From Psococerastis gibbosa (lineage: Eukaryota > Arthropoda > Insecta > Psocodea > Psocidae), in assembly GCA_963971405.1 (NCBI GenBank), contig OZ020488.1, positions 30,337,089-30,401,088 of the forward strand: a DNA stretch of 64,000 nucleotides, written 5' to 3'. Below, piece after piece: positions 25,201 to 35,494 of the stretch (positions are counted from its first letter, which is position 1; each line of letters begins with the position of its first letter). Under the pieces are notes generated by a model. That model had not been told where the DNA came from. It made no database searches and saw only the letters and a program-made list of their open reading frames with translations. The position numbers and the translations under genes are program-made.

Positions 25201-25965
25201 CTTTATCTAGCTCCATTTTTAACTCACAACTTTTCTGTTCAACTATAGACAGCTTTGGATAGGCATTGATGATAATGTTTCCTTGAAGGTGTTCATGGCT
25301 GGGACTATCAGGTGACGGGAGAAATTTATTTGGAAGAGAGTTACTTAATTGAACAAAATCCTGATTGATCGTGCATTCGTCAAAAGAACAGTAGGGTTGT
25401 GGGCTGGGAGTACATCGTATTGAAAGAGAGTTAGTTAATTGGACGGGATCTTGATTGATCGAGCATTCTTCAAAAGAAGAACAGTAGGGCTGCGGGCTGG
25501 GAGTACTTCGTATGCTGTAAACTTCATCGTCTCTATCATGACTGACTTCTAACAGCTCTTCAGCTTCTTTAGATAGTAGCATAGCCCATTCATTTGGTTC
25601 AAGTTCATTATCAGGCCCATTTATAATCTTATTCCACTCTTTAGCATTGTAGGAACCACTTCTTGACGACGGCCGTGAAGTAGAAAGTGAGGCATGATTA
25701 ACCTTCGTCACGTCGGGTAGCAAATAATCGTTCAATGCTTCTTTAACGGTTGTAACATCACTTTGGGTTCTACCAATGCTCTGTACCTTCTTCTGACTAA
25801 GCTGACTATCAATCTGGAGAATCGGAGGGTCAAAAGAAATAATGGGTAGTTTCAGGGCTACTGGAAGTGGAGGCCGCTCAGGCGCTTTGCTCTTGACAGA
25901 AGTAGTTTTCAAAGCTGCTTTCTTCTTTAACCTTGGGAGAGGTATTGGCTGCTGACAGACAGAAT
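22247..25965 (-). CDS. Very long exon encoding an acidic disordered protein region with a KVRF motif
   Basis: This 3,719-nt exon is open for about 1,239 codons, with acceptor TCTATTGCAG|ATT and donor GAAAAG|GTAATT (phase 1 in, 0 out). The protein is rich in Asp, Glu, Ser and Asn, with no recognised globular domain. It begins with a basic, Pro-rich part (PIPLPRLKKKAAL and KSKAPERPPLPVALKLP) and contains a tandem duplication around TPSPQPYC (25331-25514). It ends with KKKVRF (22438-22421), followed by acidic YDSDNEGYSDDEDE. [RK]-V-x-F preceded by basic and followed by acidic residues is the PP1 docking consensus. It shares the strand of the FERM/PDZ exons upstream, but that junction is out of phase, so the link is not proven. 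Shorter open frames on the plus strand here are antisense shadows. Confidence 0.82.
25331..25514 (-). repeat. Coding tandem duplication in the long exon
   Basis: Two units (25514-25422 and 25421-25331) encode SIRSTPSPQPYCSSFEECSI and SIRCTPSPQPYCSFDECTIN plus following NQD..VQL.NSL. They differ by one codon in length (an extra Ser) and several substitutions, so the duplication is not recent. Confidence 0.9.
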
Positions 25966-26319
25966 CTGCAATAGAGATGAGTTTCTTTATTAAACGGAAG
26001 CAGCCTTTTAACTGAATTTAGCCTAAATATTACAGTAGATATTTTTGATGTTTACAGTCAGAATCTAATCCTATGTTTACCCCCATTCAAGAACCAGTCC
26101 GAGTTTTTTGGGAAGTACAACCCCTTCAAACACTGAATTAATCGATGGGACGATTGCATAGTCATTAGTCAAGAACGGGCAGCCAAATATACTAATACAA
26201 CACAGTGATAAAGGCAGGGTGCAATGTATTGGGGCATGAGTCATCAATAATATTCTTCAAAAAAATAATCTTCTATTCTAAACCAAAACTTTACATGGGA
26301 AAGAAACCTATTTCGTTTT

Positions 26320-26818
26320 GTTACCTTATTTAACACCTAAAACATACCAGAAGTTAGAAAGCATCGATAGAAAGGTTCCACAGAAAAATTATTTTTCAGT
26401 CATTTTTCAAGAAAATTGAGTCTTCTAATTGTTTTCTCCTCAGAACCAAACTATCAAGGGGCAAGCGACCAATTGGGGTTTGTTAGCATTAATAACGGCT
26501 AAAATATATTTGAATTTAAAAAAAAAATCGTTGGAGTCGTTAAAAAAAAATTTTAGCCGTTTTTTGGAGGGTAATGGGCCTACTTCCCAAAATTGAGTTA
26601 GCCCAAAATAAATAAAAACGAGCGATATGATTTTTGTAAATCTACATGCAACATTTCATCAAAATCGACGGAGTAGTTTGCCAAAAATCGACGAACGGAC
26701 AGGCATTTCTTTTTGGGTTCCTGGGACCTAAAAACATGTAAATCCGTTGAAATCTCGGAACGAAAATTTCGACTATCACAAAGCTTTCATTGGCTTATAA
26801 TAACGTATAAATAGAAAA
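26320..26818 (-). mobile_element. GCTTTCC-ended element fragment
   Basis: A diverged reverse copy: ACACCTAAAACATACCAGAA, AACTATCAAGGGGCAAGCG, CGACGGAGTAGTTTGCC and GGTTCCTGGGACC follow in the same order as in fuller copies. It lies upstream of exon 25965-22247, in the intron. Confidence 0.65.
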
Positions 26819-26997
26819 GTGGACGCACTACTTTACTGTTACTGATATTCTATCAACAAATGGATATTCTCACTCCACCATAGTGGTGGGAAATGGACCT
26901 GCGATGTAAGACTAACGCTTGAACATAATATGGTTCCAAATTCCAGGTTAGAGTATCTATCTATATATTATGATCGGACATGAGTCAACATTGAATG

Positions 26998-27117
26998 TAA
27001 GGCCGTGCCCAGGTTTTGATTTCGTAATTTATTAATGAATTAATGGATAAATTCTTCAACCATACAGGTTCACACAACAAAAATTTATTTCGGACCACCC
27101 CCCTGGGCACGGCTATG
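26998..27117. mobile_element. hAT-like MITE, 120 bp
   Basis: The ends TAAGGCCGTGCCCAGG and CCTGGGCACGGCTATG are inverted. The flanks ATTGAATG and TTTGAATG match at 7 of 8. It is the reverse-orientation relative of the element at 41318-41489, sharing the TTAATGAATTAATGGATAAA core. Confidence 0.85.
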
Positions 27118-27486
27118 TTTGAATGTTCACATTTTAATTTATTTTTGCTATCACAAGTGATAAAATGGTACCCAAACGGATGGATATGTTGCTTCAAGCT
27201 ATTAAAATCATTTTCCCCTTGAAATAAGTTGTTTCGCATTCGTACGGATATGGGAATGCGAGAAACGAGCTCCAACAAACACATAATATTTTTATCCAGC
27301 CTTATCCTTACAGCGCAGGTCCCTTTTCCACCGCTATGGTGAAGTGAGAATACCCGTGAGGCGTGAATAAAGGGCACTATAAATTATATAATAAAAATTC
27401 CCATATAACATAAGAGATGTAATAATCTGAAGGGATGGAAAAGGTAAACTCCTATTGATATACTTGCACACTACATACGTAACTAC

Positions 27487-27966
27487 AGGACATATGTAAG
27501 GAGTGGTACGACTCTGGCTTTCACCCGAGAGGTTGTTGGTTCGAGCCCCACACTGGCTACATTTTCTGGCCATGCCTCGGAGGGCATGTAGTAGTAGTAG
27601 TAGTAGTGTTCGTCGGGTTAATAACGACTTAGGCCTCATATTTGGGCCCATAGAGCGACCCCGACTTAACTGTCCTATGCCAGCCCATAGGACAGTGGAC
27701 CTCCTGATTATAGTGGATTCCGAACCACTTGGGAAACATAGTGAAGTCACACGATTAATTCGGGGGTGACCAGGACAAGTCCTACCATGTTTCCCTACCG
27801 GCACTGAGCACATGACCAAGTTATCTGCAGCTTTGAACCTGCTCTGGTCCGCTGGATTCAACTTGGTATGGCGGCCGGCCGGAGGGCATGTAAAGCACAC
27901 GGTCCCCGGCTGCCCTAGTTGAGTGCAAGCTATAGCCTTAACTCCGCTACGTTGGCTTTGCAATAG
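27487..27966 (+). mobile_element. tRNA-derived SINE interrupted by a second SINE
   Basis: The left part (27487-27590) has a tRNA-like head with B box GGTTCGAGCCC and then ATTTTCTGGCCATGCC. The right part resumes at 27880 with GGAGGGCATGTAAAGC and runs to GTTGGCTTTGCAATAGAAC. The same family occurs at 5632-5830, 9122-9343, 15815-15970 and 35363-35433. Confidence 0.8.
27591..27879 (-). mobile_element. SINE with (CTA)n tail, nested in another SINE
   Basis: It is flanked by a perfect 13-bp duplication CGGAGGGCATGTA (27578-27590 and 27880-27892), whose sequence belongs to the tRNA-derived SINE that it interrupts. The tail, read on the plus strand, is (GTA)n at the left. The internal sequence is nearly identical to the copy at 36623-36915. 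Confidence 0.88.
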
Positions 27967-28549
27967 AACAAAAATGTCCTTATTTATTTAAGTACATAAG
28001 TGAGTAACCAAATGAAACGCACCTAAACTCATTGTTGGGGAAGAACAGTAAGTAACACATGAGCACAGATCACAGACTAAAACGGAATGACCGAACGCGG
28101 GTCGCGACTCGTGGTTACTGAAAAGTGAACAATGAACACGTGGAGGCAGTATACACGGCGCGTGACTTGGAAGCCATATAAGGCCGACTTGTCATCCCCT
28201 CAGCGGTCGGATCATGTACTTATGGAATATATCAACCGAACTAAAAATGATTAAATGGAAGGACAGTTATTTTCGTTAACTTGTAAGTAGCCTAATTACG
28301 CCTGAACGGGCAATTAGGAGTGTACAGCTGCCCAAAAGAGGATTAAAATAATATTCGTCAAAGAAGTGAAGAGCACATGGCTTGATCACACGTGCGCGAA
28401 AAATGGAATGTTACACTAATAACAGCACGCAATAAATAACCAGTGACTTGGGAAACCTATACAATGCATATGCTAATAACTAATACGGTCCCGTCGTCTA
28501 CGTCATAGCCTAATTAATATAAGGTTTTGAAATTATCAATTATTTATTG

Positions 28550-29349
28550 GCAGTGAAGCCCCACAAAGTCTGTTGTTTGCGGACGATATCCTGTTAGTAT
28601 CGGATTCCCGAGAAGAAGCAGAAAGGGCCCTCCAAAGATGGGTGGAGATCATGGAAGACCAAGGATTAAAAGTGAACCGAAAGAAAACTGAGTATATGGA
28701 ATGCGTTACACAAGAGGCAGGAACAATCCGAATAGATGACCAGGAACTCCAGAAGGCGACGACGTTCAAATACCTAGGATCGATCCTAAACGAAAACGGG
28801 GGCTGTGAAGATGATGTGAGAGCCAGGATTAATGTTGGGTGGAGCAAATGGCGAGATATGTCTGGAATTCTGAAAGACAAGAAAATGCCCAAAAAACTCA
28901 AAGGCAGAATTTACAAGCAGGTGGTGAGACCTGCAATGCTGTATGGTGCGGAATGTTGGCCATTAAAGAAATGCGAAGAAAACCTTTTACATGTCGCAGA
29001 GATGAGGATGCTCCGGTATTCGATCGGCTGCAAGCTGTCTGATAGGAGGAGGAATGAAGACATCAGGGCAAATCTTAGTACAGCCAGCAATGTAGATAAG
29101 GCGAGAGAACGGCGCCTGGCATGGTGGGGACATACAAAACGGAGGGAAGATGGACACCTGTTGTACCGAGTGGAGAACTACGTCGTGGAGGGCAGGAGAC
29201 CGAGAGGCCGACCCAAGCTGAACCTGGAGGCGAAGGTAGCACAAGACCTGAGTACCTTGAACCTGACCATAGAGGACACCGAAAACCGTATTGCGTGGAA
29301 GAAGAACATCCAAGTCGCCGACCCCTCCGAAGGGATAAGGCGCGGATAA
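28550..29349 (+). pseudogene. 5'-truncated non-LTR retrotransposon reverse transcriptase
   Basis: An open frame of about 265 codons starts in the palm at LLFADDILLVSDSREEAERA, the catalytic [YF]ADD box with its two Asp. It continues through the thumb and C-terminal region (LKVNRKKTEYMEC, YLGSILNENGG, VVRPAMLYGAECW, EMRMLRYSIGCKLSDRRRNE, RRLAWWGHTKRRED, VEGRRPRGRPKLN). These are hallmarks of RTE-like LINEs, which end without an RNase H domain. It stops at TAA, followed by an AGAAAGAAAG tail. The endonuclease and the first RT motifs are missing, so it is a dead 5'-truncated insertion, but the lack of stops suggests it is young. Confidence 0.9.
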
Positions 29350-29716
29350 AGAAAGAAAGCTCAAGTTAAACAATTCATGTACGGTAATTAATTTTCTTAA
29401 TTCACACTCTTATTTGTTCACTTTTAGGAAGATTAGAGGTCACGCCAAAGTTGAGCGATTCAATGCTCAAACGAACTGGAACCGAATTTTTTTTTTTATT
29501 CCTATTGCACGATTGCTACGTAAACCTAGATGCCGTCTTTGTTTGAGCACATACTGTAGTCCTACGAAAGACGTTCCCTTATTATCAATAATTATTTCGC
29601 AGTGGCACTGATGATTTTTTCCCCGGAGATTTTGAAGATTCTCGTACCATTCAGAAATCTAAAGAAAAATGGCAATAAAGGCAATAAACAAAATAGATGA
29701 CAAGTAGGTTAGTTAC

Positions 29717-30072
29717 CTGGAGGGTTGCTGCTTCGAATGAGGCACGTCGGTGAGAGCGAAGTTATCGCTTTCAACAGCCATATCAAACCGGATGTTCTTC
29801 AAATATTCGCGTCCGAGCTCGGTGGTGGGGGGCGCCCGGGCAATGAGGACGTCTACTGTTGTACCAGCAGACTTCAAGGCAGAGAGCGCGGCGGGGTAGC
29901 CGCGACCGAGCACACAGACCCCGTCGACAGCCAGAACCTGGTCCCCTCTGTTGACATCACTCAGGGGACCAACCTGCAACGGCCGAAGAATGTTCTCTAC
30001 ATAAACTCCACCTCCACTGCCTTCAATCACTTCAAGCCCGATGGAGCCATACTTGTCTTTTGGCAGCTTGAC
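29717..30072 (-). CDS. PDZ domain exon
   Basis: This exon is 356 nt, phase 0 in and phase 2 out, with acceptor AACATTACAG|GTC and donor CTCCAG|GTAACT. It encodes VKLPKDKYGSIGLEVIEGSG, VYVENILRPL, DVNRGDQVLAVDGVCVLGRG and AALSALKSAGTTVDVLIARA, a complete single PDZ domain. The carboxylate-binding loop is YGSIGL. Where class I PDZ domains have His at the start of helix B, this one has Tyr (LGRGYPAAL), which suggests a non-canonical ligand preference. Only one PDZ is visible in the window, whereas vertebrate FRMPD2 has three and PTPN13 five. Confidence 0.92.
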
Positions 30073-31317
30073 CTGTAATGTTTGAGTGTAATATTAAAAC
30101 GTTCACGGAAAGGACTGTTATTGCAGTTGACCTCACAGTGCACGAGGCAATCGTGGTAAGGCCATGTCAGTGGGTCTCCTGCTACTACAAAATGGTTGAA
30201 AATTCAAAATATGTCACTTACTGGGTCAGGTAAATCTACCAACTATAATAATGTTTTTATGGCAAAAGCAACTGCTATCACAGTTCTGTCCAATAGTGGG
30301 GTCTAGAACAGAGGTTCTCAAACTTTTTTCGTCGCGGACCCCGAAATGATATAAAATTGCATCGCGACCCACTAATTCTACATTGCAATTTTTACTTCGA
30401 TTTCCTTCCTAAAAAATAGCCTTACAGTCCATGGGCGTACGCAGGCCAATGCATTTTCCTATTGGTCTAGCGATCTATTCTATTTAATATCGTTGGTTCC
30501 CGCCAATTTCTATTAGGGGGATTCACTCTTTTGATAGAAAAGGGAATAGAAAAACCGTATGCTCAGAGTGAGGATACCTCCGTCAACCGTAGAAATAGAG
30601 AAAGCTTTTAAGCCGCATTCTGTGGGGTAAAAATTGAAATTGTATGTTACAAGGAACTACCAACAGGTGTGGGCACTACGAATTCTTGTCTTATTGTCAG
30701 TTTGTTTTTGTTTTTAGCCGTGCAATTTGTTTTTGATTTTAGCAGGTGTTTTTTTCACATTAAGTTTAAACTAATTTTTCATTACCTACCTACCTACCTA
30801 TGCCTAAATTAGGAAATACGTTGAAAGTCATCAACTTCCTCGTGGAAAAATGCAATGCAATGATGTGCGAGAATTTTGAAGAGGAGGAAGAAATACTAAG
30901 TCAAGCCATCGACGAAAGTTCTGTGGTCATGTCAATACGGTAGGCCTATAGCGTACCAAGCCAGGATTTTATTTCGGGAGGGGCTAACTACCAGGGGGTC
31001 GAGGGGGTATAGAATACCCCCAGTAAAACGGTGGGTCAGCCCCCCCCCCCGGAAATTTTTAAGAATTTACATGCCAAAACACACAGTTTTAGTGTTTTTA
31101 GAGGGAGAAAAAAAATACAGGTGAAACATCGAACAGAACAATGCAAGGATTTTTTACTTTTTTTTCCATTTCGGGGGGGGGGGGGGCTTCAGCCCCCTCC
31201 CTGGCTATGTGCCTGTAGCGTACCCTTTTGGATTGGGTCTGTCCCTAAATCTAAGGAGTGGTGGACCAACGTGCTTCCGAGCCACGACGAAATGCGGTTT
31301 AAAATTTTCATGAGAGT

Positions 31318-31521
31318 TTTGCATTAGCCAAATCAACAGGAAAGAAGAGAAATCGTTAAAGCAAAAATTCACGAGCTGCCTCATTGTATTGGCTACTTAG
31401 ACGGTTCAGAGGTACCCTTTGCTGAAAAGGCAGTTGTGGATTGGGAGAGTTCCAACTCGCGCAAACAAAACTATGCCATCAAAGCGCAAGATGTACAAGA
31501 TAATATAGCCGGCACCAGTTA
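31318..31521 (+). pseudogene. Harbinger-type transposase nuclease fragment
   Basis: The frame reads RREIVKAKIHELPHCIGYLD, then GSEVPFAEKAVVDWESSNSR and KQNYAIKAQDVQD before a stop. G-Y-x-D-G-[ST] carries the first catalytic Asp of DDE_4/Harbinger nucleases, and the N-x-R-K-x-x-Y-A-I-x-x-Q block is the usual strand that follows. Upstream pieces (WWTNVLPSHDEMRFKIF at about 31257-31307) look like its N-terminal part in another frame. The later catalytic residues are not seen. Confidence 0.6.
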
Positions 31522-31809
31522 AAGGACGGGGCTCATGGAAACAATTTTAAAGCTATGATCGCTGCTTATGTCAATTATAAGTATTTTATAGCTAGCCCAT
31601 TCGTTCTCTCTCAATGATTGACTTACGCCAACAGCCAATAAAAATTCGTATAAATAGTATCATAACTTATGTAATCAAATTAAATAACTAATGTATTAAG
31701 GCCTGATTACACTATGCAAAGCAAATATGGTTCAATGTTTTATTGATTTGACAGTAGAATAATAAATTAACACTTAAATTGTATCGAACGACACATTTTG
31801 AATTCAATA

Positions 31810-31955
31810 TAATAACGAAGGCTTTCACTGCCAGAGTCTAATATGGGGACAGAAGAATCCGGGCTAATAGGCCGTGGTTGATTTGAAAGTAGGCTTCCAA
31901 ACGTTTCGTCAACAACTGCGTACGACATCTTCAGTGGGATTACGTACACGTACTA
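31810..31955 (-). repeat. Half copy of the CTGAAGATG/GACGAAAC repeat
   Basis: GGCTTTCACTGCCAGAGTC, GAATCCGGGCTAATAGGCCG, CCAAACGTTTCGTCAAC and GACATCTTCAGTGG match, in reverse, the repeat at 7930-8165. It lies within the hAT-bordered element. Confidence 0.6.
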
Positions 31956-32490
31956 AGGTTGTATCGCGGCGGTACCGTAGCAACTGACTGACTGGTGCTG
32001 TGGTGCAGGTATGGTTCGGTACGAGGGCGCTCTCGTTTCTGATTGGGTCGTTGACGTTATTCTTTTTGTTGTTATCCAGGCGGTAGTTTCTGAAACAGAA
32101 AGAAAAACCGTACACCTTACTGCATTCAATAATCTAGAATCCATGCACCACACCAATATTATTATTCGTATCAAAATTACTGAATGCCGTATTCAAATGC
32201 ACAGTAACTCCAAATTTCCTGCAGAACAGCCCTGAGGAATAATTTACCTAAATACCCGAACAAATGCAAAACACAGGCCTAGCCATTCTTGCATAAGTAC
32301 AGTACGTACTTCAAAGAAACGAAGTAGTTGTGTCTGTGGCTTTTTTAAGCGTAAAACTTACGTGTTAACAACAATCAAATGTAATCCTAATTCCCAGTAA
32401 GTTTAGGCGATTTTCAGATGGGTATCAACAGGCTAATAACGTAAGCAGCATATTTAATTTTGATATAAAAACACGCAACTTACCTCCAAA

Positions 32491-32610
32491 TTAAGTTTCT
32501 CTGCCTATGGCTATTAATATCTCGAGGAACTTATTAACAGCTTCCGCAGTCCACCTCTTGCTACATATTTCCTTCTGTTTTTTGCCGTTTATTTGTCTTG
32601 TACAACTCAT
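32491..32610 (-). pseudogene. Possible SANT/Myb-like ORF of a Harbinger-type element
   Basis: A 39-codon ORF starting MSCTRQINGKKQ contains KRWTAEAVNKFLEILIAIG, with the W-T-x-E...F-L-x-I-L spacing of a Myb/SANT-like first helix. PIF/Harbinger elements usually encode such a protein beside the transposase, here in convergent orientation to the nuclease fragment. It could be chance. Confidence 0.3.
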
Positions 32611-33152
32611 TTTTAAAATTAAATAATTAAATATGAGCAATAAAAACAACAAATATAGTCGACCGGTTGCTTTGTTTTCGAATCCCCAAACCGTAGAAAA
32701 ACACGATTAACACATAGGCTATCCTTATGGCATTATTTCTACCGTAGAAAAACTGGAGTTCTATTTCTACTTTCCCTTAAGGAAATCGAAACACAGTGAA
32801 CCCCCCTATTATATATCTTTGGTTCCCACCAATCTTTAAAAAATATATGACTTAAATTGAAAAAACTGTCATTCAACTCAATTTTATCTAGTGTACAATA
32901 TAACTGGCAGACGAGATCCCGCGGCGACCCACTTGGAAATTTTTCGCGACCCGCTTTGGGGTCGCGACCCACACTTTGAGAACCCCTGGTCTAGAAGTTT
33001 CACTGCTATTGCATTCACCAGGGGTGACAAATATCTACGGTACATTTCCCGTCAATTAATATACAGTAGTAGAAAATATATCATAAGTACAGTACAGTTA
33101 GTCCGATATTCTACTTTGATAAATCAAAAATTTTCACATACATTGGGCTAAC

Positions 33153-33549
33153 CTTTTTCAAAAACCGCATTCCTTGGCAGGACAGGTCCTCCAATTTAGC
33201 AGCCAACTCTGAACTAAGTGACTCTTGAAGATCAACAGTGAAATTTCCATTCCCGGCCTCTATAACGTAAGCATCGGAGGAGCTATTAGACACATCAGAG
33301 ATCGAATGTTTCCTGATCGCTCGCGTGCCCATTTTTACTCCTCGGCGCCTCTTCGGTCGCTCTTGCAGACAATCGGCGTATCGACGCTCCTGTAGGGTGT
33401 TCACTTGATTTTCTAAATGGAACGTTGTATTTTCATTGCGAACTGGGACTCCGAATTGCATGGAAACGACGCTCAGGCTGCAGAGCTCCTTTCTTAACTT
33501 TAGGAACATTTGGTGATGGAACGAAGCTAATCGAAACACGTACAGACTT
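33153..33549 (-). CDS. FERM F3 C-terminal helix and linker exon
   Basis: This exon is 397 nt, phase 2 in and phase 0 out, with acceptor TTTGTTTTAG|AAG and donor AAAAAG|GTTAGC. It starts SLYVFRLASFHHQMFLKLR, the long closing helix of F3 with the W/F-x-L-x-x-x-H-H-x-F pattern of the family. The rest is a linker with a basic patch (QERPKRRRGVKMGTRAIRK), a Ser-rich stretch (HSISDVSNSSSDAYVI) and an amphipathic segment (SSELAAKLEDLSCQGMRFLK). It joins the PDZ exon in frame. Confidence 0.9.
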
Positions 33550-34177
33550 CTAAAACAAATAAATTAAATCACATTGTAAAATACAACAAGAACTGAGGGG
33601 GGTGTAGCATACCATTTGAAGGACCTGGCCTTACCACTAGAAAATGGGAAATTGCAGTAACTATGGATGTTACAGTGCAAGTATCAATATCTGGAGTTGC
33701 CTGAAGCCCGCTGTACTTTGCAGCAAAATACGGGACATCCTTCGAGCCCCTTTTGTCTGTTTCTGTTTTCCAACGCCTGCTCTCAGCATTTCTTCTTGAT
33801 GCAACCCTGGCGGGGGGGAGTGAGTGTTTATAAATTTGAAGCACCCTAAGGGCAGACTCCTTCGTCTCGGGAAGAAGAGGAGTAGGCTGACATTGTATTA
33901 AAAAATATATATAATATATAAATAGGCGCTTTGCCCATCTGGGCTTTCTCACTTATGCTGCTGTCTACCCAAGGCTCCCCTCAGAGTGTTTTCAAGAAGG
34001 GGGCTGACTCGAGGTACGCGATGATGAGAGGTATGACCCTTTTGTCATTCTCGAGCAGGTGCTGCAGTGTGTGCGGAAGCGGTAGGAGGGCTCTGGGACC
34101 AGCGTAGCAGGTCAGCAGGACTAGCGCCACTACATTAACTGTGAACTAGATTTCGCACATGTCATCTTCTTACTTAC

Positions 34178-34617
34178 TTCTTATTGTCCATTTTAATTTT
34201 ATAACGCGTTGACTCTTGCCCTCCAACGTCATAAGGACTAATACAAAAGTTGTCCTTGTGATAGCTAAGCTGTTCGATGCCTCTCCAGGTAAACTTTTCA
34301 TGCACCTTTCTTCCGTCATCACGCCATGCATACAAACAGATGCCATCAGGAGAGACAGAGGTTATAAGAGGCACAGGATCTGAGCGACCCCTCTGCCAGA
34401 TGCCAGTATGATGATGGTGCCCGTAGTCTGGCAACCGTTGCGCCGCAGCGATGAACAATTCTTCTGCACGGCCGGGATCGAGGCCATGCCGCGAAGAATG
34501 CTCGAGACGCAGAGCGCTGATTCGATCTTCAGAGATGGTGTCTTCGGGAAGGTAATGCTCTGGTAGAAAGTAGTCAGCTGAGCCATGCTGATTCTCTATG
34601 TAATTTCCGAATTCAGC
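34178..34617 (-). CDS. FERM F2/F3 exon
   Basis: This exon is 440 nt, phase 0 in and phase 2 out. The acceptor is ATTTTTCAG|GCT; the donor AAGAA|GTAAGTAAG fits the next exon in phase. It encodes AEFGNYIENQHG, YFLPEHYLP, then AEELFIAAAQRLPDYGHHHH, and F3 strands around PLITSVSPDGICLYAW, FTWRGIEQLSYHKDNFCISP and TRYKIKMDNKK. The LPEHYLP helix cap and the LPDYGHHHH end of F2 are diagnostic for FERM, and FTWRGIEQLSYHKDNF is the F3 WxxIxxLSFxKxxF motif. The four-His run replaces the usual Y-G-x-H-x-H. Confidence 0.93.
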
Positions 34618-35154
34618 CTGAAAAATAAAATCTTTAGAAATGGGGAAGGAAGTCCAGTGAGGGAACTTAACAGGTTACATCTACAATATTATAACGTAAA
34701 TACCAATTATTAATGTTGGTGCATCAAATGTTAACCATTTAAATTAACTTATCTCCTTTTTTTCCCCCATTAGGTTAAATAACAATAGTTTCTAAAGTCT
34801 TCATATATAGGTATGCCTATAATGGTGCTGTTGCGTAACAGCACAGATAACATTTCCCATTATTCCTGCTCTGCACTAAACCAAAATCACAATTTATTGT
34901 TTTATGTTTCATTGTTCAGTATAAGGCGCCTAAAATTAAACTGTTGATTGTTCTCATTCCAAGTTGTAAGATAACAGTGTAGGTACGATTCAGACAGTCA
35001 TTAAAAACACATTTACACCTTCCTCTATGACAGATACTGCCGGCTTAAGACTCAGTAGCGAAGGTCTGTATTTATAAATCTCAACAACTCATTTCAGAGA
35101 GTGATGTACTCTATTTTGTTCAGGATTCTAAGAAGACAAGGAGCGAGGTAGCTA

Positions 35155-35332
35155 GTAACCAAAACTAGAGGATTTAGAAAAACTGGACTTGGCTTGTGGT
35201 CCAGAGGTTAGGCGTAGATCGTGGGTACGAATCCCTCCAAGTCCAGTTTCTCTAAATCCTCTAATTTCGGTTATTAAGTGGAGGTTACCTCTTCAATCTA
35301 AGTTAGTTTAATGTCAGTGTTATACACCGTAT
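35155..35332 (+). mobile_element. Foldback element with tRNA-like unit
   Basis: The inner arms ACTAGAGGATTTAG and CTAAATCCTCTAATTTCGG flank a tRNA-like core with CTTGTGGTCCAGAGG and GTGGGTACGAATCC. The outer right end is GTTAGTTTAATGTCAGTGTT, the same terminus as the 21-kb copy. Confidence 0.68.
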
Positions 35333-35362
35333 ATATTGAATAATGGTAGCTAGTTACTATTG

Positions 35363-35433
35363 GAGCTGTGTAGGACTCGAACCAACAACCTTTCAGGTGA
35401 AAGTTGGAGTCTGTACCACTACTCAACATGTCC
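35363..35433 (-). mobile_element. tRNA-derived SINE head fragment
   Basis: Only the tRNA-like head remains: GGACTCGAACCAACAACC, AGTCTGTACCACTACTC and ACATGTCCTGAC. It ends about 60 bp from the donor of FERM exon 35809-35495. Confidence 0.7.
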
Positions 35434-35494
35434 TGACTTACAAGGCTTTTCACCTCCGATTGCCTCTTAAGACATCTTCACGGATATTCCTTAC

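Larger units (their letters stand above)
30309..32988. mobile_element. 2.7-kb hAT-bordered element with Harbinger-like remnants
   Basis: The ends CAGAGGTTCTCAAAC and GTTTGAGAACCCCTG-type sequence (the right end reads CTTTGAGAACCCCTG) are inverted, with a perfect 8-bp duplication GTCTAGAA (30301-30308, 32989-32996), as in hAT elements. The interior carries plus-strand pieces resembling a PIF/Harbinger DDE nuclease and a minus-strand SANT/Myb-like ORF. It lies in the intron between exons 33549-33153 and 30072-29717. Confidence 0.8.

Noticed and set aside
26080-26150. Candidate missing exon between the PDZ exon and the long exon
   Set aside because: An AG and a GT lie about 52 nt apart, but the required phase gives a stop at once and the length does not repair the frame.
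27487-27560. tRNA gene at the SINE head
   Set aside because: The B box is intact, but the acceptor stem does not pair and there is no terminator; sister copies continue into a SINE body.
28987-29373. 128-codon minus-strand frame over the LINE fragment
   Set aside because: It is the antisense of the reverse transcriptase frame, which has clear RT motifs on the plus strand.
31767-31949. 60-codon minus-strand frame
   Set aside because: It translates a half copy of the CTGAAGATG/GACGAAAC foldback repeat.
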